DNA of 64,000 nucleotides from Pseudomonas sp. (GCF_030150285.1 NZ_JASLGE010000074.1:1-64000), one strand, 5' to 3'. Counted from the first letter of the stretch, positions 1 through 8,332 are shown. Translations and numbers: made by a program. Notes: generated from the sequence alone by a model not told the origin.

Positions 1-211
1 GCTCTTCGCAGGGTCGTTACGTAGTGGCAAACGCGCTGCTGCGTTGATGAGCTTGATCCAATCGGCCAAGCTCAACGGGCATGATCCGTACGCCTACTTG
101 AAGGACGTTTTCACGCGCCTGCCGACGCAGCGGGCAAGTGAGATTCAGGAACTACTGCCGCATCGGTGGCAACCGGATTAGTTGCGCAAGATGGGATGCC
201 CGGACGCTTAC
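1..211 (+). mobile_element. Right end of an IS66-family insertion sequence
   Basis: The window opens inside an IS66-type element. The transposase reading frame stops at 181, and 24 bases later the sequence CGCTTAC at 205-211 matches the usual IS66-family terminal inverted repeat (GTAAGCG at the other end). The element therefore ends at 211 and flanking DNA starts at 212. The left end and the target duplication lie outside the window. The insertion sits just downstream of paaH and explains why the paa operon stops here. Confidence 0.75.
2..181 (+). CDS. tnpC: IS66-family transposase, C-terminal 59 residues (cut by window edge)
   Basis: An open frame enters from the left edge and ends in TAG at 179-181. 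The visible peptide has the strongly conserved IS66 TnpC tail: a stretch with SAKLNGHDPYAY and YLKDVFTRLPTQ, followed by a terminal LLPHRW. This tail belongs to the DDE transposase that moves the element together with the accessory proteins TnpA and TnpB. Only the last tenth or so of the protein is present, so whether the whole gene is intact cannot be judged. The spacing between the stop codon and the terminal repeat at 205-211 is normal for the family. Confidence 0.8.
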   Translation, partial: LFAGSLRSGKRAAALMSLIQSAKLNGHDPYAYLKDVFTRLPTQRASEIQELLPHRWQPD

Positions 212-278
212 GCAACTCGTCCAGACCGAGGGTTTGAAAAGCGTCGATGGCAGGGTGTTGAGCGTTTGGCATGGGCAT
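212..278 (-). pseudogene. 5' stub of the gene that followed paaH, cut by the IS66 insertion
   Basis: Reading leftward from an ATG at 278-276 there are 22 sense codons (beginning MPMPNAQHPAID) before the IS66 end at 211 interrupts the frame. The stub starts 63 bases after the paaH stop on the same strand and has GAGTGA just upstream as a plausible ribosome binding site. It is most simply the start of the next gene of the phenylacetate operon. Too little is left to name it. It could also be a chance open stretch. Confidence 0.4.
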
Positions 279-341
279 GACGTCACTCTTATTTTTGTGG
301 TGGTGGATTTTGATGGGGGTCTCTGAGGTCTTGATCAGAGG

Positions 342-1856
342 TCAGCTATGGAAGTGATCGCCTTCGGTTGCTTTTCGCTGCAGCAGTAACGAAGGGCGAT
401 AGTGCTCGCCGTAGCAGGCTTGCAGGTTCTGGAGCACCGTCAGCAGGTTTGACAGCCCGAAGCCATCTGCCCAAGCGAGTGGCCCTTGAGGGAAGCCAAG
501 ACCAGCGCGCATGGCCAGATCGATATCTGTGGCTGAGGCAACCCCTTGAAGCAACGCCTCGGCAGCTTCGTTGGCCAGCATCGCCCAGGTGCGCAATACG
601 ATGAGTGCGGGACTGTCGGTCAAGCAGGTGACCTTGATCCCCAGTTGCTGCAAGAAACCGATGCCTTGAGCCTTGGCCAGCACGCCGATAGTTGATGAAC
701 AACTGATTGCCAGGCGTTTGGTCTGCAGGTAATCCCGGGCCAAATCCACCAGGATCAAGTTGGGCAGGGCGTCCTCAAGGGCGCGCCGACTGGCCAGACG
801 ACCGTCGGTCAAGGCCAGGGTGGCATCGCCAATACGCAGGAGTCCGCGCCCGGGAACTTGATTCACCGGAATATCATGGTGCTGGCAACGCTGGATCAGG
901 CCGTTCGCCCAGTTGGCCGAGCCCTCGACCGTGCACTGGCTGACGAGCAGGTCACTGATAACCTCTGAAACGCTTGGTGCGAACGCGCCTTGGGTGTAGT
1001 CATAAAAACCCTGACCACTTTTTCTACCGAGCAGCCCTGCATCCACCCGCTGTTTTTGAATCAGTGAAGGTTGAAAGCGACGATCTCCATAAAAGGCTTC
1101 AAAGATTGAGCAAGTGACTGCGTAGTTAACGTCCTGGCCGATCAGGTCTGTCAATTCGAAAGTGCCCATTTTAAAGCCGCCAGCCTCACGTATCAGAGCA
1201 TCGAGGGTCGTGCAGTCAGAAACACCTTCTTCAAGCGCACGCATGCTTTCGTTATAAAAGGGTCTTGCGATCCGATTGACGATAAAGCCAGGAGTTGAAC
1301 GGGTATGAACAGGCTGTTTGCCCCAGGCGCGAACAATCGTGCTCGCGCGCTTGATGAGGTTCGGGTCGGTTAAATGGCCTGCGACGACTTCAACCAGTGG
1401 CATCACTGGTGCCGGATTGAAAAAGTGCAATCCGAGCAAACGTTTGGGGTGTTTGAGCTCTGCACTCAGCTGGGTAATTGAAAGGGAAGAGGTGTTGCTG
1501 GCGAGCAGGCAGGTCTTGGTGCAGACCTCTTCCAGTTGCAGAAGCAGGCTGCGCTTGGCATCGAAGTTTTCAGTAATCGCTTCAATGATCAGAGAGCAGG
1601 CTTTCAGTCCCTCAAGACTGTCGATCACACGCATGCGTGACAATGTCAGGTAACGCATGGCGGGATCCAGGCGACCTTTGCTCACCTGAGCATTCAGCCG
1701 TGTGGCCATCTGACCTATGGAGGCTTGGGCAGCGCCAGCGCATTGATCAAACAGCAAGACAGGATGGCCAGCGCTGGCGGCCACTTGAGCAATGCCGATA
1801 CCCATCGTGCCGGAGCCGACTATCCCGATGGGGTCGTGGGTGGTGAGTGCTTTCAT
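342..1856 (-). CDS. paaH: 3-hydroxyacyl-CoA dehydrogenase of phenylacetate degradation
   Basis: The 504-residue product oxidises the 3-hydroxyacyl-CoA intermediate of the phenylacetyl-CoA pathway (3-hydroxyadipyl-CoA to 3-oxoadipyl-CoA) with NAD+ in the cytoplasm. The N-terminus carries the Rossmann dinucleotide motif GIVGSGTMGIGIA near residue 12. The middle has the family's NTSSLSITQL segment with the catalytic-His region LHFFNPAPVMPLVEVV, and a duplicated C-terminal dehydrogenase domain follows. Length fits PaaH, which is slightly longer than FadB-type single dehydrogenases. It follows paaG by 3 bases, so the two are co-transcribed. The operon is broken just downstream by the IS66 element. 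Confidence 0.9.
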   Translation of the reverse strand: MKALTTHDPIGIVGSGTMGIGIAQVAASAGHPVLLFDQCAGAAQASIGQMATRLNAQVSKGRLDPAMRYLTLSRMRVIDSLEGLKACSLIIEAITENFDAKRSLLLQLEEVCTKTCLLASNTSSLSITQLSAELKHPKRLLGLHFFNPAPVMPLVEVVAGHLTDPNLIKRASTIVRAWGKQPVHTRSTPGFIVNRIARPFYNESMRALEEGVSDCTTLDALIREAGGFKMGTFELTDLIGQDVNYAVTCSIFEAFYGDRRFQPSLIQKQRVDAGLLGRKSGQGFYDYTQGAFAPSVSEVISDLLVSQCTVEGSANWANGLIQRCQHHDIPVNQVPGRGLLRIGDATLALTDGRLASRRALEDALPNLILVDLARDYLQTKRLAISCSSTIGVLAKAQGIGFLQQLGIKVTCLTDSPALIVLRTWAMLANEAAEALLQGVASATDIDLAMRAGLGFPQGPLAWADGFGLSNLLTVLQNLQACYGEHYRPSLLLQRKATEGDHFHS

Positions 1857-1859
1857 GGG

Positions 1860-2651
1860 TTACTTGCCCTTGAAGTGGGGGGCGCGCTTCTCCATAAATG
1901 CGCGCACACCTTCCTGATAGTCCTCGCTGCGTCCTGCGAGTTGTTGCAGGTTCTTCTCCAGTTCGAGTTGTTGCTCGAAGCTGTTGTCGAAAGAGCCATT
2001 CAAGGCCTGCTTGATCAATCCCAGGGCATAGGTAGGCTGTTTGGCTAAATGGGTCGCCAGACGCTGGGTTTCTTGCTCCAGCTCGGCGTCATCCACGCAG
2101 CGATAAATCAGACCGTACTGCTCGGCTTGCTCCGCGCTCAATGGCAGCCCCAGCAGGCATAAGGCTTTGGCTCGAGGCAGGCCCATGAGTCTGGGCAGAG
2201 CCCACGTGCCACCGGAGTCAGGGATCAAACCAATGTTGCAAAATGCCTGAATAAAGGTGCTGGAGCGCGCAGCCAATACCAGATCGCAGGCCAGCGCAAT
2301 ATTGGCCCCGGCCCCGGCCGCTACCCCGTTTACTGCACAAATCACCGGAACGGGCAGGGCGCGTAACAGGCGAATCAAAGGATTGTAAAAATGCTCCAGA
2401 GAGATCGACAGATCAATTTCAGCTCCCTGCAATGAAACGCTGCGCTCTTTCAGGTCCTGGCCTGCACAGAACCCTCGGCCTTCTCCCGTCAATACCAGCA
2501 CCCGCAGACTTGGCAGGTTACTTATCACGTGCAGCGCCTCAATCATTTCAGCCTGCATCTGTGCATTAAAACTGTTGAGTTGTTCGGCACGGTTCAGCCG
2601 CAGAGTGGCTACACCAGCATCTAAGCTGAATAACAGGTGCTGCATGTTCAT
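1860..2651 (-). CDS. paaG: Ring-opened phenylacetyl-CoA isomerase, crotonase family
   Basis: The product has 263 residues and the crotonase fold. The oxyanion-hole segments are visible as GRGFCAGQDLKER (about residue 58) and NGVAAGAGANIALACD (about 108), followed by FCNIGLIPDSGGTW. PaaG isomerises the ring-epoxide CoA ester to the oxepin form and later acts on the open-chain dehydro-acyl-CoA. It is the middle gene of paaF-paaG-paaH, 34 bases after paaF. The GAGQD/DSGGTW pattern fits PaaG better than PaaF. A second in-frame ATG two codons in (2645) is an equally possible start. Confidence 0.88.
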   Translation of the reverse strand: MNMQHLLFSLDAGVATLRLNRAEQLNSFNAQMQAEMIEALHVISNLPSLRVLVLTGEGRGFCAGQDLKERSVSLQGAEIDLSISLEHFYNPLIRLLRALPVPVICAVNGVAAGAGANIALACDLVLAARSSTFIQAFCNIGLIPDSGGTWALPRLMGLPRAKALCLLGLPLSAEQAEQYGLIYRCVDDAELEQETQRLATHLAKQPTYALGLIKQALNGSFDNSFEQQLELEKNLQQLAGRSEDYQEGVRAFMEKRAPHFKGK

Positions 2652-2685
2652 TGAGTTATGCCCCTTCAGCGCAGATAGGTATGGC

Positions 2686-3459
2686 TTAACGGCCTATAAA
2701 GTGGGGTTCGCGTTTTTCCTGAAAAGCCTTCAAGCCTTCCTGTCGATCTTGAGTGGCTGCCAACAAAGCAAACGCTTTGCGCTCCAGGCGTAAGCCACAG
2801 GCAAGGTTTGCCTCGGAGGCGGTCAACACGGCTTCTTTAGCCAAATTGACCGCTATGGGAGCTTTACAGGCGATGGAGTGGGCAATGTGCAGTGCACGTT
2901 CGATCGTGCGCTCTACAGAGGTCACTTCGCTGACCAGCCCGCTCTGCAAGGCCTGATGAGCATCAATAGGCTCGCCAGTCAGTACCATTTGCATGGCCCG
3001 TGATTTACCCACGACGACTGGCAGGCGCTGAGTCCCTCCGGCTCCGGGCATGATGCCCAGGTTGATTTCGGGCAGACCGAACCTGGCGTTCTCACCGGCA
3101 ATAACGATATCGGCGTGCAAAACCAACTCGCAGCCGGCGCCCAGGGCAAGCCCGTTTACAGCGGCAATCAAAGGCTTTTTAAACTGGGATATGCGTTGCC
3201 AGCAGGCAACGCGTTGATCAGACAGGGTCGCAATAAAATCGTTGGCAGCCATTTCATGGATATCCGCCCCAGCCGCGAATACCTTGCTGCCCCCTGTCAG
3301 TACAACCGCTCGGACAGCCGGATCTGTTTGCGCATCATCCAGGGCCTCGACAAGCTGCTTGAGCAGTTCGGTGTTGAGTGCATTCAATGCCTCGGGCCGA
3401 CTCAAGGTGATCATGCACACGCCTTGAGGGTTGTTCATCCTGTTCAGCAAGCAAGGCAT
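2686..3459 (-). CDS. paaF: 2,3-dehydroadipyl-CoA hydratase, crotonase family
   Basis: From the ATG at 3459 this gives 257 residues, the normal size for PaaF. GGAGGG just upstream makes this start much better than an open extension of 25 codons further up. Crotonase features include TLSRPEALNALN near the start, FAAGADIHEM for the first oxyanion-hole strand, AVNGLALGAGCELVLHADI, and a C-terminal EKREPHFIGR. The enzyme hydrates the unsaturated adipyl-CoA ester. It is first in the leftward operon and faces paaX across a 210-base control region. Confidence 0.88.
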   Translation of the reverse strand: MPCLLNRMNNPQGVCMITLSRPEALNALNTELLKQLVEALDDAQTDPAVRAVVLTGGSKVFAAGADIHEMAANDFIATLSDQRVACWQRISQFKKPLIAAVNGLALGAGCELVLHADIVIAGENARFGLPEINLGIMPGAGGTQRLPVVVGKSRAMQMVLTGEPIDAHQALQSGLVSEVTSVERTIERALHIAHSIACKAPIAVNLAKEAVLTASEANLACGLRLERKAFALLAATQDRQEGLKAFQEKREPHFIGR

Positions 3460-3669
3460 TTGAATGCCCTCCCCAAAATTAATGCCACACGAGGTGTGTT
3501 TTTTTCTGAGTCTAGCGCCAAAGGGATACGACAAAATTACAAAAGTTTTAAATTGTGTGTCTAATTTCGTAAGTGGTGTGGTTTATTGGGTAGATGGATC
3601 CCGGTAGAGCTGTGTTCATAGCGCTGGGCTGAGGGTATATTTCAGCTTTCGGATCTGCCCGGTAATGCC
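3460..3669. promoter_or_regulatory. Divergent control region between paaF and paaX
   Basis: These 210 bases separate the two divergent starts. The paaF ribosome site (GGAGGG) is on the minus strand about 8 bases upstream of 3459. The middle, about 3530-3600, is AT-rich and must hold at least one promoter. By analogy with other paa loci the PaaX repressor should bind here and be released by phenylacetyl-CoA. I could not find a clear palindrome to call as its operator. Confidence 0.5.
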
Positions 3670-4602
3670 ATGTCTTCCCTCAGCCCGTTGAATCACTTGA
3701 TAAAACGTTTTCAAGAGCAAACACCGATTCGAGCAAGCTCATTAATCATCACCCTCTATGGTGATGCCATCGAACCTCATGGCGGAAGCACATGGCTGGG
3801 GAGCCTGGTTAAACTGCTGGAACCCTTCGGCATCAATGAGCGCCTGATACGAACATCGATTTATCGTCTGAGTCAGGAAAATTGGGTCACGGCCGAAAAA
3901 GTGGGGCGACGCAGCTACTACGGTTTGACCAACATTGGTCGCAGACGCTTCGACAAAGCCTTCAAGCGGGTCTATCACGCGGGTGACTGCAGCTGGGATG
4001 GTTCCTGGTGCCTGGTAATGCTTACGCAACTGGATCAGGACAAACGCAAAACGGTACGCGAAGAGCTTGAGTGGCAGGGCTTTGGGGCACTTTCTCCAGT
4101 GCTGCTGGCCAGTCCCCACGCAGACAGAATCGATATCAGCAGCACCTTGCTTGATCTGGATGCGCAAGACCAAACCATCGTTTTCGAGGCCACAGCCCAC
4201 GAATTCATGGCCTCTCAGGCGCTGCGTCAGCAAGTGCGGGAAACCTGGAATATCGATGAGCTGGCCGAGCATTATCGGGAGTTCATTCATCTGTTTCGCC
4301 CGCTATGGCAGTCGTTACGCGAACAGGAAGAACTGTCGCCCCAGGATTGCTTTCTGGCCCGACTTCTATTGATCCATGAATACCGCAAGCTGTTATTGCG
4401 CGACCCGCAACTGCCTGACGAGCTCTTGCCGGCCGACTGGGAAGGGAAGGCGGCTAGATTGCTGTGCCGCAATATTTACAAGCTGGTCTGGGAGAAGTCG
4501 CAGGACTGGCTGGTTGATGCGCTGGAGGTGGCTGGAGGGGAATTGCCTGAGGTTGGGGAGCGGTTTTATCAGCGGTTTGATGGTAATCCAGTTGTTACCT
4601 AA
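3670..4602 (+). CDS. paaX: Phenylacetic acid degradation repressor PaaX
   Basis: The 310-residue protein is a GntR-related transcriptional repressor of the paa operon whose inducer is phenylacetyl-CoA. The N-terminal winged helix is visible as ASSLIITLYGDAIEPHGG, then INERLIRTSIYRLSQENW and GRRSYYGLTNIGRRRF. The middle domain follows with DGSWCLVMLTQL, and the C-terminal helical domain has the leucine/arginine-rich FLARLLLIHEYRKLLLRDP stretch. In most pseudomonads paaY follows. Here an integrase remnant on the other strand overlaps its last bases. With the downstream catabolic genes cut off, it now controls only a partial operon in this window. Confidence 0.92.
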   Translation: MSSLSPLNHLIKRFQEQTPIRASSLIITLYGDAIEPHGGSTWLGSLVKLLEPFGINERLIRTSIYRLSQENWVTAEKVGRRSYYGLTNIGRRRFDKAFKRVYHAGDCSWDGSWCLVMLTQLDQDKRKTVREELEWQGFGALSPVLLASPHADRIDISSTLLDLDAQDQTIVFEATAHEFMASQALRQQVRETWNIDELAEHYREFIHLFRPLWQSLREQEELSPQDCFLARLLLIHEYRKLLLRDPQLPDELLPADWEGKAARLLCRNIYKLVWEKSQDWLVDALEVAGGELPEVGERFYQRFDGNPVVT

Positions 4603-4800
4603 TCCGATTTACCCGTTAACTGATCTGAATACCGGTCAATCGCTTTGTGCTTGAGTAAATCCAAATAGTCAGCCCATTGCTGCGCCGCCTCGCGTCGTTG
4701 CTCCAGTAACTGCGCCCGCGCACAAACGGCCCCAAGCGCGCCCGGCATTCTGTGTGACAGCGACAACTCCAGAACGACAGGATCTATTCCTAGCGGCGTT
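4599..4800 (-). pseudogene. C-terminal remnant of a tyrosine recombinase (integrase)
   Basis: Reading leftward, about 66 codons remain, ending in TAG at 4601-4599. The peptide has the typical end of a P4/DUF4102-type integrase: LELSLSHRMPGA, then AQLLEQRREAAQQWADYLD. Where active relatives have the catalytic tyrosine (normally GAVYARA or similar) this copy reads GAVCARA. The nucleophile has therefore been lost as well as the N-terminus. The homology stops near 4800. It differs in sequence from the intact integrase at 35990-37405, so it marks a separate, older insertion event next to paaX. Confidence 0.75.
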
Positions 4801-4893
4801 TTTCAAGAAAGCTGTGTTCGGGCCGATAGCGGTTTGCAGGTTCTAGCCACACCTTCCAGAACCTCCACTTTCAGCGTAAAAACAAGGACTCTC

Positions 4894-5628
4894 ATGCGCA
4901 CACAAGTCATTATCGAAGACCACGTATTGCCTCAGCTTCTGACATCCGCTATTGAGGCGTATGAAGTCTCCCACAAAGCTCATGAGCGAGGTCGAGTAAA
5001 CAAAAAACTGGAAACCTTTGGGTTGCTGTGGGGGTATGCATTACCAGTGCGTGAGAATGTACCTGCGCGACTAGTCGCTGCGGTTGCTACCGTGGAGACC
5101 TCGGCGTTGCGTCATACTGCATGGGTCAGACCCGACCTTGAATCCATCAAGATGAAGAGAGATTTCTTTGCCGAGTACTGGCCGCAGTTGGAGTTAATCG
5201 GCACCTTCCATTCGCACCCCTATGAAGACTTATCCGAAGTCAATGATTGTAAGGGCTGGCGAGCCTCCGATGAGGACAAATCCTTCTGGCCTGCCTTCCA
5301 TGAGACGGTCTGCCCAGATATAGATGAGCTGGCACACTTGGTAATTGCGATCACCGCATTGGGGCGTAAAGGCAGCGCAATGCCTGACCGTCTGCCAGGT
5401 TCAGAATATACCTCCGGTTATATCTTCAGCGCGGACAAGCGCAAACTGTGGATCAAGGGTTATACCTCGGCACTGTATGAAGAAATTGCGGATGACGACC
5501 ATGAGGATCTGGCGTTTGAGGACGAGATCCTGGAGGTCAGATCTTATGATGTTTGGGAAGACGACGATGTGCTGTTGGAAATTCCATCCTTGGAAGCACG
5601 TTTTCGGCATGAACTGTTGCGCAAGTAA
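4894..5628 (+). CDS. JAB/MPN-domain metalloprotease-like protein
   Basis: From the ATG at 4894, preceded by AAGGAC at a good distance, the product has 244 residues. It shows the JAMM core: Glu40 in ETFGLLWG and His106/His108 in IGTFHSHP. The usual SxxD that follows the second histidine is not in standard register (Ser114 and Asp118 are closest), so zinc binding is likely but the site is not canonical. The acidic C-terminus (EEIADDDHEDLAFEDE) is a family-unlike tail. JAB proteins cleave isopeptide or peptide bonds, and several bacterial antiphage systems use them. The gene stands alone and converges on the WYL regulator gene. Its substrate is unknown. Confidence 0.7.
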   Translation: MRTQVIIEDHVLPQLLTSAIEAYEVSHKAHERGRVNKKLETFGLLWGYALPVRENVPARLVAAVATVETSALRHTAWVRPDLESIKMKRDFFAEYWPQLELIGTFHSHPYEDLSEVNDCKGWRASDEDKSFWPAFHETVCPDIDELAHLVIAITALGRKGSAMPDRLPGSEYTSGYIFSADKRKLWIKGYTSALYEEIADDDHEDLAFEDEILEVRSYDVWEDDDVLLEIPSLEARFRHELLRK

Positions 5629-5714
5629 GGCCGTCTGAGCCTTTGGCCAGGGCCAGAAAGATGAGGCTGATTACCTGTACCGCGTCCAGGTAATCCAGCT
5701 GACCTGCGGACTAA

Positions 5715-6587
5715 TCACTCATAGAGCCATTGCCTCAATTCCTTGAGGTTGGCGACTATGATTTGCTGAGCTTCCGGGTTGGGGTCCAGGTTTCTATGAT
5801 CAATCTGATAGCGTTGTAAAACATACTTCACCAGTGCCCTGCGACAGGGCACTACGAGTTGGCCATCCACCATACCGAAGTCGCTTTCAATGATCGCTTT
5901 TTGTGCTGTGCTCAAACGCCCATCGGGCGCGATGATAACGGGTATTTCAATATTCCAGTCTTCATCCCGGTCTTGGGTGTTCTCTGACGCATCGAGTAAC
6001 CCAGGCTCTCCTCGTAATCGGCTAAGTACAAAGTCACGGTACTGGCCGTTCTTCTCGCAATACGCTCGCACATGCCAGCGCATGCCGGTATAGATCAGTG
6101 TGTGCGGGGCAATGAGGCGAATTTCAACATTAGGTGTATTGAGCGATACGTACTCGGTTTCCAGGCGTAGACCGTCGCGGCAGGCTTTCAGCAGTGGGCG
6201 CAGGATCTCGGGGCGAATTGGTCGATCCGGAACCTCCAACACCTTGGTGTGTGTGTACGCTAGGGCAAGTCCATCAATGTGCGGCGCGCGTTCGTTGTTC
6301 TGGTAAAGCAGGTGTAAATAAGCGTTGGCACTGTCGTCGATGAACTTTGGCTTGAAGTGTTTGCTAGGTATATAGCCCTTGATCTGCTTGTCATATGTCA
6401 AGTTTCGGGGCGCATGCTCGGTGATGTAGGTGTTGATGTCTTTCGACGCCTGCTGGCGACTGATGCCAAAGCTCTGGATCAGGTGTCCCGTGGTCAGCCG
6501 GCCCTCCCACCAGGCAACGGTCTCAATCAAACGATAGCGAAGTGCCAGATCCCAGCGGACCTGCGCGATAGACTGTTTGCGTTTCAT
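5715..6587 (-). CDS. WYL-domain transcriptional repressor, BrxR/CapW type
   Basis: The 290-residue product has an N-terminal winged helix (TTGHLIQSFGISRQQASKDI) and a central WYL domain: EYVSLNTPNVEIR, then PHTLIYTGMRWHVRAYCE and RDFVLSRLRG. A C-terminal WCX-like extension ends in LKELRQWLYE. Proteins of this shape (BrxR, CapW, BrxA-linked regulators) repress neighbouring antiphage genes and are thought to respond to a nucleic-acid or nucleotide ligand bound by the WYL domain. It is divergent from the small-protein and leoCBA block. The simplest inference is that it represses itself and that block. Confidence 0.85.
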   Translation of the reverse strand: MKRKQSIAQVRWDLALRYRLIETVAWWEGRLTTGHLIQSFGISRQQASKDINTYITEHAPRNLTYDKQIKGYIPSKHFKPKFIDDSANAYLHLLYQNNERAPHIDGLALAYTHTKVLEVPDRPIRPEILRPLLKACRDGLRLETEYVSLNTPNVEIRLIAPHTLIYTGMRWHVRAYCEKNGQYRDFVLSRLRGEPGLLDASENTQDRDEDWNIEIPVIIAPDGRLSTAQKAIIESDFGMVDGQLVVPCRRALVKYVLQRYQIDHRNLDPNPEAQQIIVANLKELRQWLYE

Positions 6588-6623
6588 GACCCCTCCATGT
6601 GCGCGGATACTTTACCTGTATAA

Positions 6624-6695
6624 GTCTACAATCTAGACCTGTCGTGAATCATTACATATCGTGATTGTGTTTTCGAAATAAATCAAAGTCACGAT
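6624..6695. promoter_or_regulatory. Candidate operator region of the WYL repressor
   Basis: The 106-base divergent gap holds several short symmetric elements: GTCTA at 6624 with TAGAC at 6634 (5-base spacer), and TCGTGA at 6642 and 6659 as direct copies with an inverted TCACGA at 6689. The last overlaps the start of the rightward gene. Such paired half-sites between a WYL gene and its target are what a dimeric repressor would need. The assignment rests on position and symmetry alone. Confidence 0.35.
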
Positions 6696-6966
6696 GGAAG
6701 TGGATATGGACATGTCGGAAGATTTTTTGACTGTGGCACTGGTGCTGCTGGTGGCGATCCTACTGATGCTTGTACAGCAGAGTTTGAAGTTACGTGAGCT
6801 TTGGCGCATGGCGCTGATGTTCAAAAAGGATGCGCGCTGGGTAAAGATTCTGGAAATGGAAAAGCGAGAACTGCGTGCTGAGTTGCGAGTTGAGAAAGAG
6901 CGCACGGCGGAATTGGAGAAGAGGCTGGTGATATTGCAGCAATTGATCCCGGCAGTGGGCTTATGA
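6694..6966 (+). CDS. Small membrane-anchored coiled-coil protein
   Basis: The protein has 90 residues. An acidic start is followed by one hydrophobic segment (LTVALVLLVAILLMLV, about residues 12-27) and then a long charged helix (MEKRELRAELRVEKERTAE) that should form a coiled coil on the cytoplasmic side. It is the first gene to the right of the WYL regulator and about 430 bases before leoC, all on the same strand. I do not recognise a family. Position suggests it is part of, or an accessory to, the dynamin system. An internal ATG at 6706 or 6712 could also be the start. Confidence 0.5.
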   Translation: MEVDMDMSEDFLTVALVLLVAILLMLVQQSLKLRELWRMALMFKKDARWVKILEMEKRELRAELRVEKERTAELEKRLVILQQLIPAVGL

Positions 6967-7081
6967 ACAAATTGTACGGTCCAAAAGATGCTTGATCGGA
7001 GAGCAGGGGGCGGGGCTGGTCAAGCGGTCACGATGTCCTCAGCGTTTGTCTTCGACTGGGCAATAACCTAGGAGAGCAGAT

Positions 7082-7282
7082 ATGCCAATGAAACCCAGGC
7101 CCTTGACCTACAAATGTGCCGCATGCGGTTGGGCGAAAACAGTGGCACCGGGAAGTGATTCATTGAAGTCGGGTGAGTGGTTTGACCGGTGTCCCAGATG
7201 CGGGAGCAAGGAGTTGGGGATGCGAGCTGCTGGGTGGTTGAAAGGTGCATTCGCTGAGCTTTTGGCGCGACGGCGATTCTGA
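7082..7282 (+). CDS. Small zinc-ribbon protein
   Basis: The 66-residue protein carries two CxxC knuckles, CAAC (residues 12-15) and CPRC (37-40), separated by 21 residues. This is the pattern of a one-zinc ribbon. AGGAGAG lies a few bases before the ATG, so translation is well supported. The C-terminus is basic (ELLARRRF). Zinc ribbons of this size bind nucleic acid or a partner protein. It lies between the coiled-coil gene and leoC in the same orientation and may be co-transcribed with them. Specific function unknown. Confidence 0.6.
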   Translation: MPMKPRPLTYKCAACGWAKTVAPGSDSLKSGEWFDRCPRCGSKELGMRAAGWLKGAFAELLARRRF

Positions 7283-7399
7283 GTCAAGGCATGACGGAGA
7301 TCCAGATACCCACCGTCCATAAACTTGACAGCCGTAGTGGCAAAATGCAACTTAGCCCTCCTTGATATTCAGTGCAGATGGGAACCTTTAAGGAACGAT

Positions 7400-8275
7400 A
7401 TGAGTAAGGCTCAGGATTTCTCCAAGCTGTACACCCGGGTGGCGAGTGATATAGCCATGGCACTGGATGATGTTTCCAGGCTGGATGTGAGCAATGACAA
7501 GGGATATGCCCACCTGGCTAACGTCAAAGATAAATTGGGTCAAATGAAAGCTCGCTTTGACGGTGAGATTGCCTATCTCGAAAAGCATGCTGAATGGGAC
7601 AATTTCACCATCGCATTTTTCGGCGAAACCAATGCCGGGAAAAGCACGATCATCGAGAGCTTGCGCATTCTGTTTGAAGAAAAAAAGCGTCAGGCACTGA
7701 TCCAGAGAAACCAGGCGACTGTCAGCGATATTCAGGCTGTGTTTTCGGAGAAAAGCGACGCCCTGATTGATGAACTGAGTACACGTTATGTCAGCTTTTG
7801 CGAAGACATCGCTGCGTTAGGCGATGATATTGGAGCTTTGGTCAACCAGACTCAGCGTGACCTGCAAAGCACTCGATTGCAGTTGGAAAGCACTGAGCAG
7901 GAATTTAGCCACTGCAAGCAGCGGTTGAATAATACCGTTAGCGAACTGCATTACGCTCGGCAGTCGCTACAGAATAATGAGGCGTTGCTGAGTGAAAGCC
8001 AAAAGCTTATCGGGCAGTTGCAAGGTGAGCTTCAGGAACTAGGGCAGCAGCTATTTAGTGTACGAGGCGACTTGCAACAGAGTCAGCAACAGTTCACCGA
8101 GCAGGGCGCTCAGTTGCAAGCCTACAGAACTCAATTAGTCGAAAGTAAACGCCAAGGTGAAGCCGCGCGTATTTCGCTGGAGCAGCGTGCAAAAGTAAAA
8201 ATGCTGCTAGGTCTATTAGTGGGGACGACGATCGGTATTGTCGCGGGCGTTCTGGGCTACGCACAGTTGGTGTAA
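7400..8275 (+). CDS. leoC: Dynamin-like GTPase subunit with P-loop only (LeoC-like)
   Basis: From the ATG at 7400 (AAGGA upstream) the protein has 291 residues. A helical start leads to a textbook P-loop, GETNAGKST, at residues 75-83. There is no G3 (DxxG) or G4 (NKxD) motif after it. The chain instead runs through a long coiled coil rich in Gln and Glu (about residues 115-265) to a C-terminal membrane segment (LLGLLVGTTIGIVAGVLGY). The missing GTPase motifs are found in the next gene, as in the LeoB/LeoC pair of enterotoxigenic E. coli. In the antiphage literature LeoBC and LeoA form the Eleos system. The N-terminal start is clear; the assignment by motif split is inference. Confidence 0.75.
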   Translation: MSKAQDFSKLYTRVASDIAMALDDVSRLDVSNDKGYAHLANVKDKLGQMKARFDGEIAYLEKHAEWDNFTIAFFGETNAGKSTIIESLRILFEEKKRQALIQRNQATVSDIQAVFSEKSDALIDELSTRYVSFCEDIAALGDDIGALVNQTQRDLQSTRLQLESTEQEFSHCKQRLNNTVSELHYARQSLQNNEALLSESQKLIGQLQGELQELGQQLFSVRGDLQQSQQQFTEQGAQLQAYRTQLVESKRQGEAARISLEQRAKVKMLLGLLVGTTIGIVAGVLGYAQLV

Positions 8276-8332
8276 TACCGTGGCTTTAACGCTGAGTAGT
8301 TATTTCTCTTTGGTCGACCTCGGACATCCCCC

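Noticed and set aside
3530..3669. PaaX operator
   Set aside because: Searched by eye for an inverted TGATTC/GAATCA-like pair and found none, so no site is called.
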